The notes below the pieces were generated by a model that had not been told where the DNA came from, made no database searches, and worked only from the letters and a program-made list of their open reading frames with translations. Positions 10,602 to 21,828 of a stretch of DNA of 64,000 nt are shown here, one piece after another. The position numbers and the translations under genes were made by a program. Positions within the stretch are counted from its first letter, which is position 1. Each line of letters starts with the position of its first letter. This DNA comes from Haematobia irritans (Eukaryota > Arthropoda > Insecta > Diptera > Muscidae). The stretch is from assembly GCF_050003625.1 (NCBI RefSeq), contig NC_134400.1:52890066-52954065 (forward strand), read 5' to 3'.

Positions 10602-11378
10602 TTAGACAAAAAAAGGTATATATAGGTAAGTCTACAAATAATTACGAATCGATATGGACTTTTGCACGGTACTTAGAGAGCCAGAATTGAAATATGAGGG
10701 TCGCTTATATGGGGGCTATATACAATTAACGTATCGGATGAAATTTGCTTCTCTTGGAGGCTCCGTAAACTAAATCGGGGTATCGGTGTATATAGGGGCT
10801 ATATATAATTATTGACCGATCTGGACCAATTTTTGCATAGTTGTTAGAGACCCTATATTAACACCATGTACCAAATTTCAGCCGGATCGGATGAAAATTG
10901 CTTCTCTTAGAAACTCCGCAAGCCAAATCGGAGGATCGGTTTATATGGGGGCTATATATAATTATGAACCGATGTGGACCAATTTTTGCATGTTTTTAAA
11001 AGACCATATACTACCACTATGTACCAAATTTCAGCCGGATCGGATAAAATTTTCTTCTCTTAGAGGCTCCGCAAGCCAAATCTGGTCCGTTTATATGGGG
11101 GCTATACGTAAAAGTGGACCGATATGGCCCATTTGCAATACCATCCGACCTACATCAATAGCAACTACTTGTGCCAAGTTTCAAGTCGATAGCTTGTTTC
11201 GTTCGGAAGTTAGCGTGATTTTAACAGACGGACGAACGGTCATGATTAGATCGACTCAGAATTTCACCACGACCCAGAATATATATACTTTATGGGGTCT
11301 TAGAGCAACATTTCGATGTGTTACAAACGGAATGACAAAGTTAATATACCCCCATCCTATGGTGGAGGGTATAAAAAA

Positions 11379-12185
11379 ATTTGAATTGGTTCACCAATTG
11401 TTTACTGGTAGTGCATTAGGGAGTCAATTGGTTGCATCTAATTACAAATCCATTGAAAATTCACCAGGTATTTAAATATATATTTTATATATTATATTTT
11501 CATTAAATGTAATGGAAATCGTTATTACTTAAATATAAATTTGGAACTAACGATCCGATTTCTTTGGTGGATAGTGTTAGGAAAACCTTGCTTTAATTGA
11601 TGCTATTTTGATAATATGCTGCGGTTGGTGGTTGTGCCTGATGCTGCCTGCTATCTGTATCCAATATTACAATTAACCACAAGAGGAAAAGTAGCTGAAA
11701 TACAAAGAAACAAAGAAAAAAACTCTACATAAAATTTCGTTATAGCCCATTCGGCCGTACTTTTCTCTTCTGCCAACACTTGAACATATTTAAAAGGCAA
11801 TTTATTGAAATGGTCATGTTTGTAATGGACAGACACATGGGGCTTATGGTCGGTTGCTAGGTGGCCTGTTTGGGATGAATATCGTCCCATTTGGCCAAAT
11901 CATAGGCCTGTCACCTTATGCCTGGTGTGCTGGTGTGGTTATGGCGAATTTCTCCACCGCAGAAACAGGAAATAAGATGTCGACAGCGGACAATGGGCTT
12001 TTTCCATCTAGCAGCTTTACTTTTCATTTGGTCTTTTAGCCATTGTTTTTTTTGCCACATTAATAAATACGATAGAGAGAGAGAGGAAAAAAGTTGGTTA
12101 ATAACACAAATCACGCATATGTTGCCTCAGATCATTTTCTCGGTTTCAGTTTTTTTTTTTTTTGGCTTATGACAAAATAATCGTC
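11379..12185. other. Unassigned, possibly low-copy DNA
   Basis: No repeat seen elsewhere in the window and no recognisable domain. Overlapping frames at 11650-12170 are short and featureless. GAGAGAGAGAGG and a T-run occur at about 12073 and 12150. Confidence 0.4.
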
Positions 12186-12189
12186 TGCC

Positions 12190-12590
12190 TAACTAGGTCC
12201 ATATCGGTCTATAGTTATATATGGCCCTCAGATAAATCGATCCCCAATCACACAAAAAATGGTCCATATCAAGTTCATAATTGTATATAGCCCCCATATA
12301 AGCGACCCCCATATTTCAATTCTGGCTCTCTACGTACCGTGCAAAAGTCCACATCGATTCGTAATTATTTGTAGACTTACCTATACATAACTTTTTTGTC
12401 TAATATATACCATGTATGGACTAAATCACAATTTAGAAAACGATGTTAAGAAGTTTTAAGATACCACAACCCAAGTAATTCGATTGTGGATGATAGTCTT
12501 TCGTAGAAGTTTCTACGCAATCCATGGTGGTGGGTACATAAGATTCGGCCTGGCCGAACTTGCGGCCTTATATACTTGTTTAGTTTAATA
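12190..12590 (-). mobile_element. Family 1 variant, inverted (monomer relics plus head)
   Basis: Monomer relics (TATATAGCCCCCATATAAGC) are followed by GTAGACTTACCTATACATA and the inverted head, ending CGAACTTGCGGCCTTATATA plus CTTGTTTA at about 12583. It matches 21440-21828 closely, so it is the same variant subfamily. Confidence 0.7.
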
Positions 12591-12785
12591 TATACCACGT
12601 ATGGACTATGTGGTATATATTACGGTGTTAGGAAATTTTAAGATACCATGCCATCGGCAAGTGTTACCGCAACCCAAGTAGTTCGATTGTGGGTGACAGT
12701 CTTCAGTAGAAGTTTCTACGCAATCCATAGTGGAAGGTACATAAGCTTCGGCCTGGCCGATCTTACGGCCGTATATACTTGTTTA
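12591..12785 (-). mobile_element. Second family 1 head in tandem
   Basis: Starts TATACCACGTATGGAC, continues GCCATCGGCAAGTG and TTCGATTGTGGGTGACAGTC, and ends CTTACGGCCGTATATACTTG. It abuts the previous head directly in the same orientation, with no monomers between. Confidence 0.75.
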
Positions 12786-12898
12786 ATAATGGACTCAATA
12801 TTAGTGGCATACTAACTCTTTTGGTGCAAAATAAACTATAGCTCCTAATTTAGACATTTCTGCTCAGATTGTGACAAGACACCCATAAACAAGTACCC
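12786..12898 (-). mobile_element. Family 2 fragment
   Basis: TAATAATGGACTCAATATTA, AACTATAGCTCCTAATTTAG and ACACCCATAAACAAGTACCC match the part of family 2 at 33562-33660. It begins exactly where the family 1 head ends. The element at 12899 truncates it. Confidence 0.6.
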
Positions 12899-14050
12899 AC
12901 ACGCATAGAAAAACCATGTTTGGACATGGACCGCATCCATTTAATGCTTATCTAGAGCATGTAATTGCCGCGAAAACCATGTATTTTGTCTTTGTAAAAA
13001 TAGTTTTCGAGCGGAGAGAAATGTATGGTGGCAATAAGCATTTGAATGGTTCACAAATACCGCAAACATGTTCTATCATTTAAATGATAGAATTTGAGAG
13101 CATTAAATGGTCGGGAAAATCATATACCTGACCATTCAATTTTTTTTACTTTTTTACAGGGAAAAAGTATTTTATAGGTTAAGTATAGACATGTCTAGAA
13201 CCATTACATGGCCATTAAGACCATTTACATTTTTTTCGTGACCATTTAATTTTTTAACTTGTTTGCAACGAAAAGAATTTTATAAAAACATTGAGCAGGT
13301 ACACACGATTTTCATTTTGCGCGTCAGTCGTGTGTTGATTGTTTCTTGGAATGTACGGAGAATACGGATTTACTGTGTTTTTTGTTAATTTATTTATTCA
13401 GAAGTGGCACGTGGTTTGATGTGAACACAAAAAAGGAATGTGTAATTGAAAAATTGTACCTGTTTTTTGTTCTGCATTTTGCTATATGGTATCATTTATT
13501 TTTATTTGCAGTTACATGATGTCTGCGTTTGTACATTTGATGGGCACGATGTAAATATGGAATAATTACTTATTGTTGAAATTGAAATAAAATAGAGTGT
13601 GTAAAAATATATGATGTTTGCTTGAACGGCATTATAAATACAAATAAACAATGAATTAGTTTATAAATAAATAAAAACAAACAAAAAAAGTTAATTTTGT
13701 GTTTTCTTTTCTCAAGTGGCGTCCTTTTTTCGACGATGAAAAAAGTTTTTTTTCATAAAGATCAAAACATTTTAGGTTGTGGCAATGTTCTTTTAACTAG
13801 GAGAAAAACAATTTTAATGAATACCATAACATTTTAAATCGTGACCATTGTCTTTTCATTCAAACAAAATTCTTTTTATCAATATAATAACATTTTAGAT
13901 GAGGACAATTACATTTTTCTTAGAACCATGTGCACTGAGCCGACATGGTTGCAGGTTAAAATGTTACATGGTCGCCGCAAAAGTAGCTCCTATCATATTA
14001 TTTTGCTCTTCGAATATGATTGTGACAATCATGTTTCTTCTCTGCGTGCG
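12899..14050 (+). mobile_element. 1.15-kb TIR element, non-coding (ACACGCA ends), copy 1
   Basis: The left end ACACGCATAGAAAAACCATG and the reverse complement of the right end, GCACGCAGAGAAGAAACATG, form an imperfect terminal inverted repeat. The interior is rich in CCATGTA/TACATGG and ACCATTTAA motifs. An inverted, diverged copy lies at about 37520-38523. No transposase is encoded. The ends resemble those of the tRNA-bearing element at 40819-41589 (TACACGCAAAGAAAAA). Confidence 0.65.
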
Positions 14051-14289
14051 GAAGAACAAATATATGGAGGCTTTATCTAAATCTGAACCGAATTTGACGC
14101 ACTTAAATAGAATATTAAATAAATTCTCTGTGTCAAATATCACGTCAATTGGAGAAAAATCTTACTGAAAATGGATATAAAATTGTACCACATTTCCCAT
14201 AAACTGGCCTACATTTATATGGGAGCTATATATAAATCTGAACCGATTTTAAAATGCCAAATTTGGCATGCACAGTTACAATTTGTCAT
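14051..14289 (+). repeat. Diverged 153-bp-type monomer relic
   Basis: GGAGGCTTTATCTAAATCTG, GAACCGAATT and TTTATATGGGAGCTATATAT followed by AAATCTGAACCGATTT match family 2-like monomers in plus orientation. Two degenerate units are visible. Confidence 0.6.
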
Positions 14290-14290
14290 G

Positions 14291-14804
14291 TATACACTGA
14301 AACGAAAATGTACGTCATGAGAACGAATTTTTACATGCCGGTGACGAATTTTTCGTCATGGCGATGAATTGTAATTCATCACTGTGATGAACATATTGAC
14401 ATCCCATAGATCATTATATTACGTCCAGGTGATGAAAGTATTTCATATATGCAATTATATTGTTCGTATCTGCGATTATTCTCTTTCATCCATGCGATGA
14501 TGAAATTCTTCAAAAGTATGACTCTCCTTCGTCGTCGCTAAAACGCGATCGTCACAGCGATGAATGCTTTTCCTAAATTTGACGTAATCCATTCATCAAT
14601 ATGATGTAATCGATTCATCAATTTGATATAATCGATTCATCAATATGATGTAAACCGTTCATAAATTTGATGTAATATATTCATCAATATAAGTAAATTT
14701 TGTGGTAATGGATATGTTCGCTGCATGGAAAAATTTATATTAATGAATGGACGGGTATTATTATATTCTTCCACTCGATAATATCAATTCGTTTACATTG
14801 CGAA
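14291..14804 (+). mobile_element. ATTCATC/GATGAAT-rich MITE
   Basis: The TA-flanked end CACTGAAACGAAAATG starts at about 14295. The interior alternates GATGAAT and ATTCATC motifs and contains an exact 22-bp tandem repeat (14591-14700). The right boundary is unclear because a SINE is inserted at 14805. Flank DNA resumes at 15152. Confidence 0.5.
14591..14700 (+). repeat. 22-bp tandem repeat, five units
   Basis: ATTCATCAATATGATGTAAT-type units start at 14591, 14613, 14635, 14657 and 14679, exactly 22 bp apart, with substitutions only. Confidence 0.9.
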
Positions 14805-15151
14805 GGGAGCCACCGTGGTGCAATGGTTAGCATGCCCGCCTTGCATACACAAGGTCGTGGGTTCGATTCCTGCTACGACCGAACACCAAAAAGTTTTTCA
14901 GCGGTGGATTATCCCACCTCAGTAATGCTGGTGACATTTCTGAGGGTTTCAAAGCTTCTCTAAGTGGTTTCACTGGAATGTGGAACGCCGTTCGGACTCG
15001 GCTATAAAAAGGAGGTCCCTTGTCATTGAGCTTAACATGGAATCGGGCAGCACTCTGTGATAAGAGAGAAGTTCACCACTGTGGTATCACAATGGACTGA
15101 ATAGTCTAAGTGAGCCTGATACATCGGGCTGCCACATAACCTAACCTAACC
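14805..15151 (+). mobile_element. Full-length tRNA-derived SINE (SINE-1)
   Basis: The tRNA-like head contains an A-box-like TGGTGCAATGGTTAGCATG and a B-box-like GGGTTCGATTCC, the internal RNA polymerase III promoter. The body follows (CACCTCAGTAATGCTGGTGA, then GGAACGCCGTTCGGACTCG), and the 3' end is TAACCTAACCTAACC. It is flanked by an 11-bp direct repeat, TACATTGCGAA, at 14794-14804 and 15152-15162, as expected from retroposition by a LINE-encoded RT. The 347-bp length appears complete, since other copies in the window are fragments of it. Confidence 0.92.
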
Positions 15152-15162
15152 TACATTGCGAA

Positions 15163-15934
15163 CATTTCCGTCCTTATCACATATATATTGGCGAATGACT
15201 TATATTGGTGAATAAATTACATCAAATTGATAACTGGATTATCAGAAATATTTTCTACGACACTTTTAATAAACAATCATATTGTTTTTTGTTTTAATTA
15301 AATTTGATTTAATTGAAATAAAGTACAACTAACGAAATAAATACAAAGCTGTTGATTTTGATAAATTGACCATCTAGATACACAAACATTCTGTTACCTT
15401 AATAGTGTTTAGATCACCATTAGCAAGTTTTATGGGTTCATCCTGTGGAGTAAAACATTTATAAAGAAGAATTTAAAAATGGATATTTTGAATTATTGTA
15501 AAATATATTCGATCCATTTAAATTTTGAACAAAATTAAACTCATCCGTTTTCTGCCGAAATGTTAATTTTCCTTTTGAATTTTTTGTTCGTTCAATTCGT
15601 CTTGATCCTTTAATTTCCGTCCCACAACATCGTCTATTGTCTACGTGTTTAATCAAATGATTAAAATATTCGGCATTTTGGTTACATTTTTTTCCGTATA
15701 TAACACTTCATGTCTTTTTGTTTTTACTCACTTTTTTGTTTTTCTTTTCACTTTCACAACTTTAATCAATTAGCTCTTAATTTCCGGCACACGCGACCAC
15801 CTTTACACTTTGAACTAAACTCATCAACTGAGAAGAACCATTTGAAATATTCTTACCGCACAGAAAAAAATAACATTTCTACCACACAACTACGTATGGA
15901 TGTGTTATTGCATTAGTATTTGAATACATATCAA
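15163..15934. other. Unassigned AT-rich stretch
   Basis: No recognisable domain. The frame at 15459-15656 is short and featureless. No obvious recurrence elsewhere in the window. Confidence 0.4.
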
Positions 15935-16084
15935 CAGATTCGTAATTATTTGTAGACTTACCTATACATACCGTTTTTGTTTAGTATATACCGCGTATAG
16001 ACTAACTCACAATTTAGAAAACGATGTTAAGAAGTTTTAAGATATCACAACCCAAGTAATTCGATTGTGGATGACAGTCTTTCG
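15935..16084 (-). mobile_element. Family 1 head relic
   Basis: Contains TTCGTAATTATTTGTAGACT, TAGAAAACGATGTTAAGAAG and TTCGATTGTGGATGACAGTC, the head variant of 12.3 and 21.6 kb. It stops abruptly at 16085, where TACACAGAAAAAAAAAGTG begins, consistent with insertion of the next element. Confidence 0.7.
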
Positions 16085-19000
16085 TACACAGAAAAAAAAA
16101 GTGTCTCGTAAATTTAAGAAAATTTTTACAATAATTTATTACAAGAATTTTCCAGAATTTTAGTTCATTTTTCGTATCTTTAACGAAAATTAACTACTCG
16201 AAAGGAAATTTTACAAATTTTAAGTAGCAATCGTTTAGTTCATAGCCTACAAAATACGATGGAAATTTCCTTAAAAATTTTCTTAACTGGTAGTTAAAAA
16301 TTCTTTCGTCATACTATAAAACTACTTATGAAATGTAAAATACTTTCTAAATAATAAGTGTAATTTACTATAAAGAGTTTTTGTATGAGAAAATATTTTT
16401 TTACGAAAATTGAACTTGAAAGCGGATAGCAATTTCTTACTGGCAATTCCTATAGTTAATAATAGTTGGTACAACATTCCTCAATGAAATATTTTTAGTT
16501 CACATGTAATTAAATTGTAGACATTTTCGTCAAAAATGGGTAGATATCATTTCATGAAGTTTTTGCTAATTTTAAGTTAAACGTTTCATCGTTCTTATAC
16601 TGATATGCATTTAAGAGTATTGTTTTTAGAGTAAATTGTGGACAGATGCGATGAACTAATGCATAGTACAGAGATCTTTCTCGACAAAGTGGAATATGTT
16701 TAATGTAAAGATGATGTTACTTGAAATTTTTTTTGAGAGTGAGAGCATGCAATGCAATAATGAGAAATGGTAGATAGTGATGGGGATGTTGTGTATATCT
16801 GAGCGTGGGGTTGTTTTTATTTTTGTTGTTTCAGTGGTTTGTGTGTGTGTGTTTATTATTCGCGAATGGCTTATTTGTCTGGATGAGGTGTTGTTTTCAA
16901 TGAAGGCACATGTGTTTTTGTTGTTGTAGGAATGTTTTGGTTTTGTTTGGCATGCTTCAGTTGTATAGTTGGCGTTGGCGTGGGCTGTTGCACCTTTTTA
17001 GCAAGTATGTAACAAGGGAATACAAAGGTATGGAATATTTTGTTTTTTTTGTGAGACATATATTGGTGTTTGTTTATTAAAACTTTTAAATGAAAGTTAT
17101 TAATATTTTAGCGATGAGGTGTACAATGGCGAAGCGATGATCGGTAGCTTAGAAAAAAGTTATTAAGAATGTTCAATATTTAGAAAAAAATGCTGAAATG
17201 GAAAGTATATTGAAATTGTTTTATCTAATTTTATTTTTATTATTCAATGTAAAAAATAAATATTCAATTTCAGAGTAACTCCAGATGAATTTGGAAAATT
17301 GTTTGTTACACCTCAGCGTATAGTTTAATGATAAATAGGTAAGAGTTCTTTTTCAATGTGGTTTTCTTTTAAAAAATAATATTCTTTATGTATATTATTA
17401 TTTGCTAATTATTATTATTATTTTTTTTAACAAGTTTCATGTTTTTCTTTGTTGTAAAAAAATATCTAAGTTAAGAGCAACCCCAGATGGATTCAGACAA
17501 ATTTTTATATTTCTCCTCAGCGTATAATTTAATAGAGAAGTGGTAAGTTTTCTTTTAAAAATTGGCTTTCTTCTCACTAGAATATTTACGTTTTAATGAG
17601 ATTTTTATTGTCAAAAATTACAGGTTTTTAATACCTTATTTTAATATTACTTTAATCAAATATTTTTGGAAACCAATTTAATATTTTTAATGTTAAAAAA
17701 CAAATATTTAATTTCAGAATAACAATTTGGAAACATTTTTATGAAATGGTAAGCTTTCTTTAACACTCTTTCAACCAGAATATTTACTTTTTTATGCATA
17801 TTATTTCTTTAATTAGATCTTTTGGAAACCAATTTAATGTTTTTTATTTAATGTAAAAAATAAATATTTAATTTCAGAGTAACCCCAAATGAATTTCGAT
17901 AACTTTTTAACCTCAGCGTACATTGTAATAGAGAATTGGTAAGTTTTATACTAAAACTTTGGCTTTCTTTTAACAAGAATATTTATTGTATTATGTTCTT
18001 CACATCGATAACAACACAATTTTATGAAGTAATATATTACTTAATTCATTATTTCTCTAATTGTTTCAGGTACAAACTTTATGAGGTACGTTTATATAAG
18101 AAAAGTTGAATTCCTTACACCATTTAATAAAATGCCCCCAAATATGGTAAGTTACAAGCTAATTTAAAAAGCTAAAAAATTATGTTTTATTACAAGTTAA
18201 TTTTTAACAGTTTTCATTATTCCTTCCATTTTTTCAGCAAGACATGTGAAAAATATATTTACGATGAATAAAAAACTAAGGAAAAGTCAAAATGTCCAAA
18301 AAGCGAGCTAAAATAAACTACTTTCTTGTTCTACATTGTCATAATTTTTATTCACAAAAACATTGTATTAAGAACTTTCATCATAAGTTGTTATAATAAA
18401 GTACTTTTGCTTAAAGAAAGTTTAATTTTATTGTATGAAAAATTTTATAATAGTAAAACGGTTTGTTGTTCCTTTAATTATTTAATTTCTCTGTACTGTG
18501 GAATGATTGATTTAAAAATAGTTTAGTCGTCGACATTTTAAAGAGACTGTTAACCAATTTTTATTATCGGGTTTTCCAAAAAATAAGCAAGTAAACGAAA
18601 ACAATACTGACTTTTTAACTTGGTAGGGGTATATAAATCTTATGGTGTTGTAAAAATGAACTAAAATACAATGTAATAGATTAACTAAAATTTAAGAGAA
18701 TTATAAACTAGACAAGTTGAAAAAAATCTTAAGGGCTAAATCATGGTCAATATTACTACAGTTTAGTTCATTTTGCAATGGAAAAGGGTTCACTGTTTTT
18801 TCAGTGTAGTAATTGGATGATTTTTTTCAATGTGGTAAGTTTTTCGTCCATTTGTAATAAAGCCAAAATTTCTATTTATTAAAAATAATTTTCATTTGCA
18901 GGATGACAGCAAATCTAATGGTATTTTTTGGAATCTTCTTACTGTTTAATGCTAACTAAGCTGATATCCCTATTTGCTCTAAGAAAATTCTCTTGTAAGT

Positions 19001-19735
19001 TAAAGATCAAAATACCATAGAATTTGATAATATTTTTATATTTTATATACTTTTTAACTTCAGAGGCTTATGACGCAAATCCACACAACAAAAACTAGCG
19101 AAATCGGTGAAATTGGACAAAAATGAAATGAAAATAGCAACTTATGGCATATATCTTTCATATGGATAAAAAATGGAAATTGATATTAATTAGTTTCATT
19201 CTACTAACATAGAATATTACTCTTTTGAAGAAGCAATTACTAACTACCGAAAAGTAACAGCATACAGCGTACGAATAAAAACATTTCTTTTATTGTATAT
19301 CATAAGCCATAGTTTTATGTAATATAATAATAATTTTTTGAAATAAAATACTGGTAGTTATGAAAAATTGTCTTATATTGTACGAAAAATTTCTTAGTTG
19401 TATACAGGCTTGTTGTACCTTTAATTCCTCAATTTATTTACTTCTTTGAAAATTATACTGATAAATAGTTTATTTGAAACCAATTTCTAAAAATAGGATT
19501 CCCAAAAACTTGTTCATTTTTCCGAATAGCAGGAATATTTTGAATGAGTGTAAGTACATTCTTCCCTCAGCGTAGTAAGAATGAACTAAAATACGATGCA
19601 ATACATAAACTTATTTATAAGAAAATCATGAACTTATCTAGATGAAAAAAATCTTTGGCGCCAAATCATGGTCATTCTTACTATGGGTTAGTTCATTTTT
19701 CGTAAACAATAGTAAACTTTTTTTTCGGTGTATAG
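16085..19735. mobile_element. AT-rich compound region bounded by TACACMGAAAAAAAAAGT ends
   Basis: The left boundary TACACAGAAAAAAAAAGTG and the reverse complement of the right boundary (TACACCGAAAAAAAAGTTTA) form a candidate inverted repeat about 3.65 kb apart. An internal end TTTTTTCAGTGTAG lies at 18799. The segment around 18645-18815 recurs at 19565-19735, and both share ATGAACTAAAATAC and AAATCATGGTCA. It may be one large non-coding element or nested copies of a MITE. No domain-bearing frame is present. Confidence 0.4.
17200..18260 (+). repeat. ~200-bp cassette array resembling spliced micro-exons
   Basis: Four cassettes contain, in order, a TTTAATTTCAG-like acceptor (not in the second), a 31-67 nt segment (AGTAACCCCAGATGAATT...CCTCAGCGTATAATTTAATA) and a donor G|GTAAGTTTT. 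Donor GTs lie at 17339, 17543, 17749 and 17939 (spacing 204, 206, 190). Acceptor AGs precede 17274, 17718 and 17878. The second cassette has GTTAAG before 17476 instead of TTTCAG. Further donor/acceptor-like pairs follow at 18070-18085 and 18147/18238. No reading frame crosses the segments convincingly, so a coding role is not supported. Confidence 0.55.
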
Positions 19736-20456
19736 AATATTTTGCCAAATTTTATTTCTATAGAAAATTTTGCAAAATTTTGTTTGTTACACAAAAATTT
19801 TTTCAAAATTTTATTTCTATTGATAATTTTATTTCTATAAAAATTTAAGTCAAAATTTTATTTCTATAGAAAATATTGCCAAAATTTTATAGTAATAGAT
19901 TTTTTTATTAGAAAATTTGGTCAAAATTTTATTTCTATAGAAAATTTTGTAAAAATGTTATTTCTATAGAAAATTTAGTCAAAATGTTATTTCTATAGAA
20001 AATTTAGTCGAAATTTTGTTTCTGTAGAATATTTTGCAGAATTTTATTTACTACACAAAATTTTTTCTAAAATAGTATTTTTATTGATAATTTTTTCAAA
20101 ATTTTACTTCTATAGAAAATTTTCTCAAAATTTTTTTTTTCTTACTGATGCTCACTGATACTCACTGCTATAAAAAATGTATTCAAAATTTTATTAATAT
20201 AGAAATATTTTTCTATAGAAAATTTTGCAAAATTTTGTTTGCTACACATTTTTTTAAGTGTATTTCTATTGATAATTTTTTCAAACTTTTATTTCTATAA
20301 AAAATTTTGCCAAATTTTATTTCTATAAAAATTTTATTCAAAATTTTATTTCTATATATTTGGTCAAAATTTGATTTCTATAAAAAATTTTGCCAACATT
20401 TTATTTCTATAGAAAATTTAGTCAAAATTTTGTTTCTGTAGAAAATTTTGCAAAAT
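19736..20456 (+). repeat. 29-bp minisatellite, longest array
   Basis: About 25 degenerate units of the CAAAATTTTATTTCTATAGA type. Some are modified by GTTTGCTACACAAAATTTTT insertions that recur within the array (19790, 20050, 20235) and at 9560, showing higher-order organisation. No family 1 or 2 head is attached. Confidence 0.85.
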
Positions 20457-20989
20457 GAATCATAAATGCATTTTTGCGAAATTCTCTAAATAATTATAAA
20501 TATTTCCCAAATATTGCCCGAGATTTTGTAGAAGTCTGATTTGAGATTTTATCAAAATGTAGAGCTAAATACAAAGTTGTGCAGAGTATATTACAATCGG
20601 CTCACCCCACTTTAGACTTTCCTTGCATTTTTATTTTTTGTTAAAATTGTGTTACGTCCCATAACGTTAGATTTAAATTTTAAGTACATAGATTTTGTAG
20701 AAGTATACACAATTTTGTCTAAATCGATTCAGGTTCAAATTCATGCATATGGGAATATAAACCTTTATATAACTCGCAACAAATTTAAAGGATTTGAGAT
20801 AGTATCAATAATTTTGGTCCACAAATACATATACTGGTGGTATCTTCTCATATTATGATGGGTATTTATATCATTATTTTATTTATTAGAGTTCAATTGG
20901 CATCTAATGTGAAATTAAGACCTTTTTTTTGCACACGTAAATAAATACGATACTTTATATCGATCCACTTACGGTACCCCCACAATCGA
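20457..20989. other. Unassigned AT-rich stretch
   Basis: No domain-bearing frame and no clear repeat. It lies between a minisatellite and family 1 monomers and could be decayed element DNA. Confidence 0.4.
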
Positions 20990-21828
20990 ACTACAAATTA
21001 GTGGTATTAAAATAAGATTTAGTTATATTACTCCACAGCCCTGATATATAAGCCCCGTATAAACCGATCCCCAAATTTGACCACCGGAGCCCCTTGGAAG
21101 AGCAAAATTCATCCGATTCGGTTGAAATTTGGTACGTGATGTTAGTATATTGTATCCAACAACCATGCAGGAATTGGTTCATATCAGTCCATAATTATAT
21201 ATAGCTCCCATATAAACCGATCCCCAGATTTGACCTCCGGTGCCTTATGGAGAAGCAAAATTCATCCGATCTGGTTGAAATTTGGTACGTGGTGGTAGTA
21301 TATGATATTTAACAACCATGCTAAAAGTGGTCCATATCAGTCAATAATCATATATAGTCCCCATATAAACCGATCCCTAGGTATTGGAGCCTCTTGGAGG
21401 AGCAAATTTCATCCGAGTCAGTTACAATCATGCCTAACTAGGTCCATATCGGTCTATAGTTATATATAGCCCTCAGATAAATCGATCCCCAATCACACAA
21501 AAATTGGTCCATATCAAGTTCATAATTGTATATAGCCCCCACATAAGCGACCCCCATATTTCAATTCTGGCTCTCTACGTATCGTGCAAAAAGCCCATAT
21601 CGATTCATAATTATTTGTAGACTTACCTATACATACCTTTTTTGTCTAATATATACCACGTATGGACTAACTCACAATTTGGAAAACGATGTTAATAAGT
21701 TTTAAGATACCACAACCCAAATAATTCGATTGTGGATGACAGTCTTTCGTAGAAGTTTCTACGCAATCCAAGGTGGAGGGTACATAAGATTCGGCCTGGC
21801 CGAACTTACGGCCGTATATAAAGGGTGA
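20990..21828 (-). mobile_element. Family 1 variant, inverted, cut by a mariner at its head terminus
   Basis: Three to four monomers (ATATAGCTCCCATATAAACC and TATATAGCCCTCAGATAAAT) are followed by the variant head, ending CGAACTTACGGCCGTATATA at 21830. The last bases of the usual terminus (TATACTTG) resume after the mariner at 22753, so the DD41D element inserted within about 10 bp of this element's end. Confidence 0.75.

Larger units (their letters stand above)
9285..11378 (+). mobile_element. Family 1 element interrupted by a DD41D mariner
   Basis: The minisatellite (9285-9663) is followed by the mariner insert (9664-10601). Then come about four 153-bp monomers (10620-11100) and a tail ending in the ATACCCCCATCC/GGAGGGTAT hairpin and A-run (11378). 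The head is missing. Monomers near the insert belong to a variant carrying GTAAGTCTACAAATAATTAC, also seen at 12.3 and 21.6 kb. Confidence 0.75.

Noticed and set aside
15125..15151. TAACCTAACCTAACC as telomere-like repeat
   Set aside because: It is the 3' end of SINE-1. The same short run recurs with SINE bodies at 4390 and 9000, and fly telomeres are not of this type.
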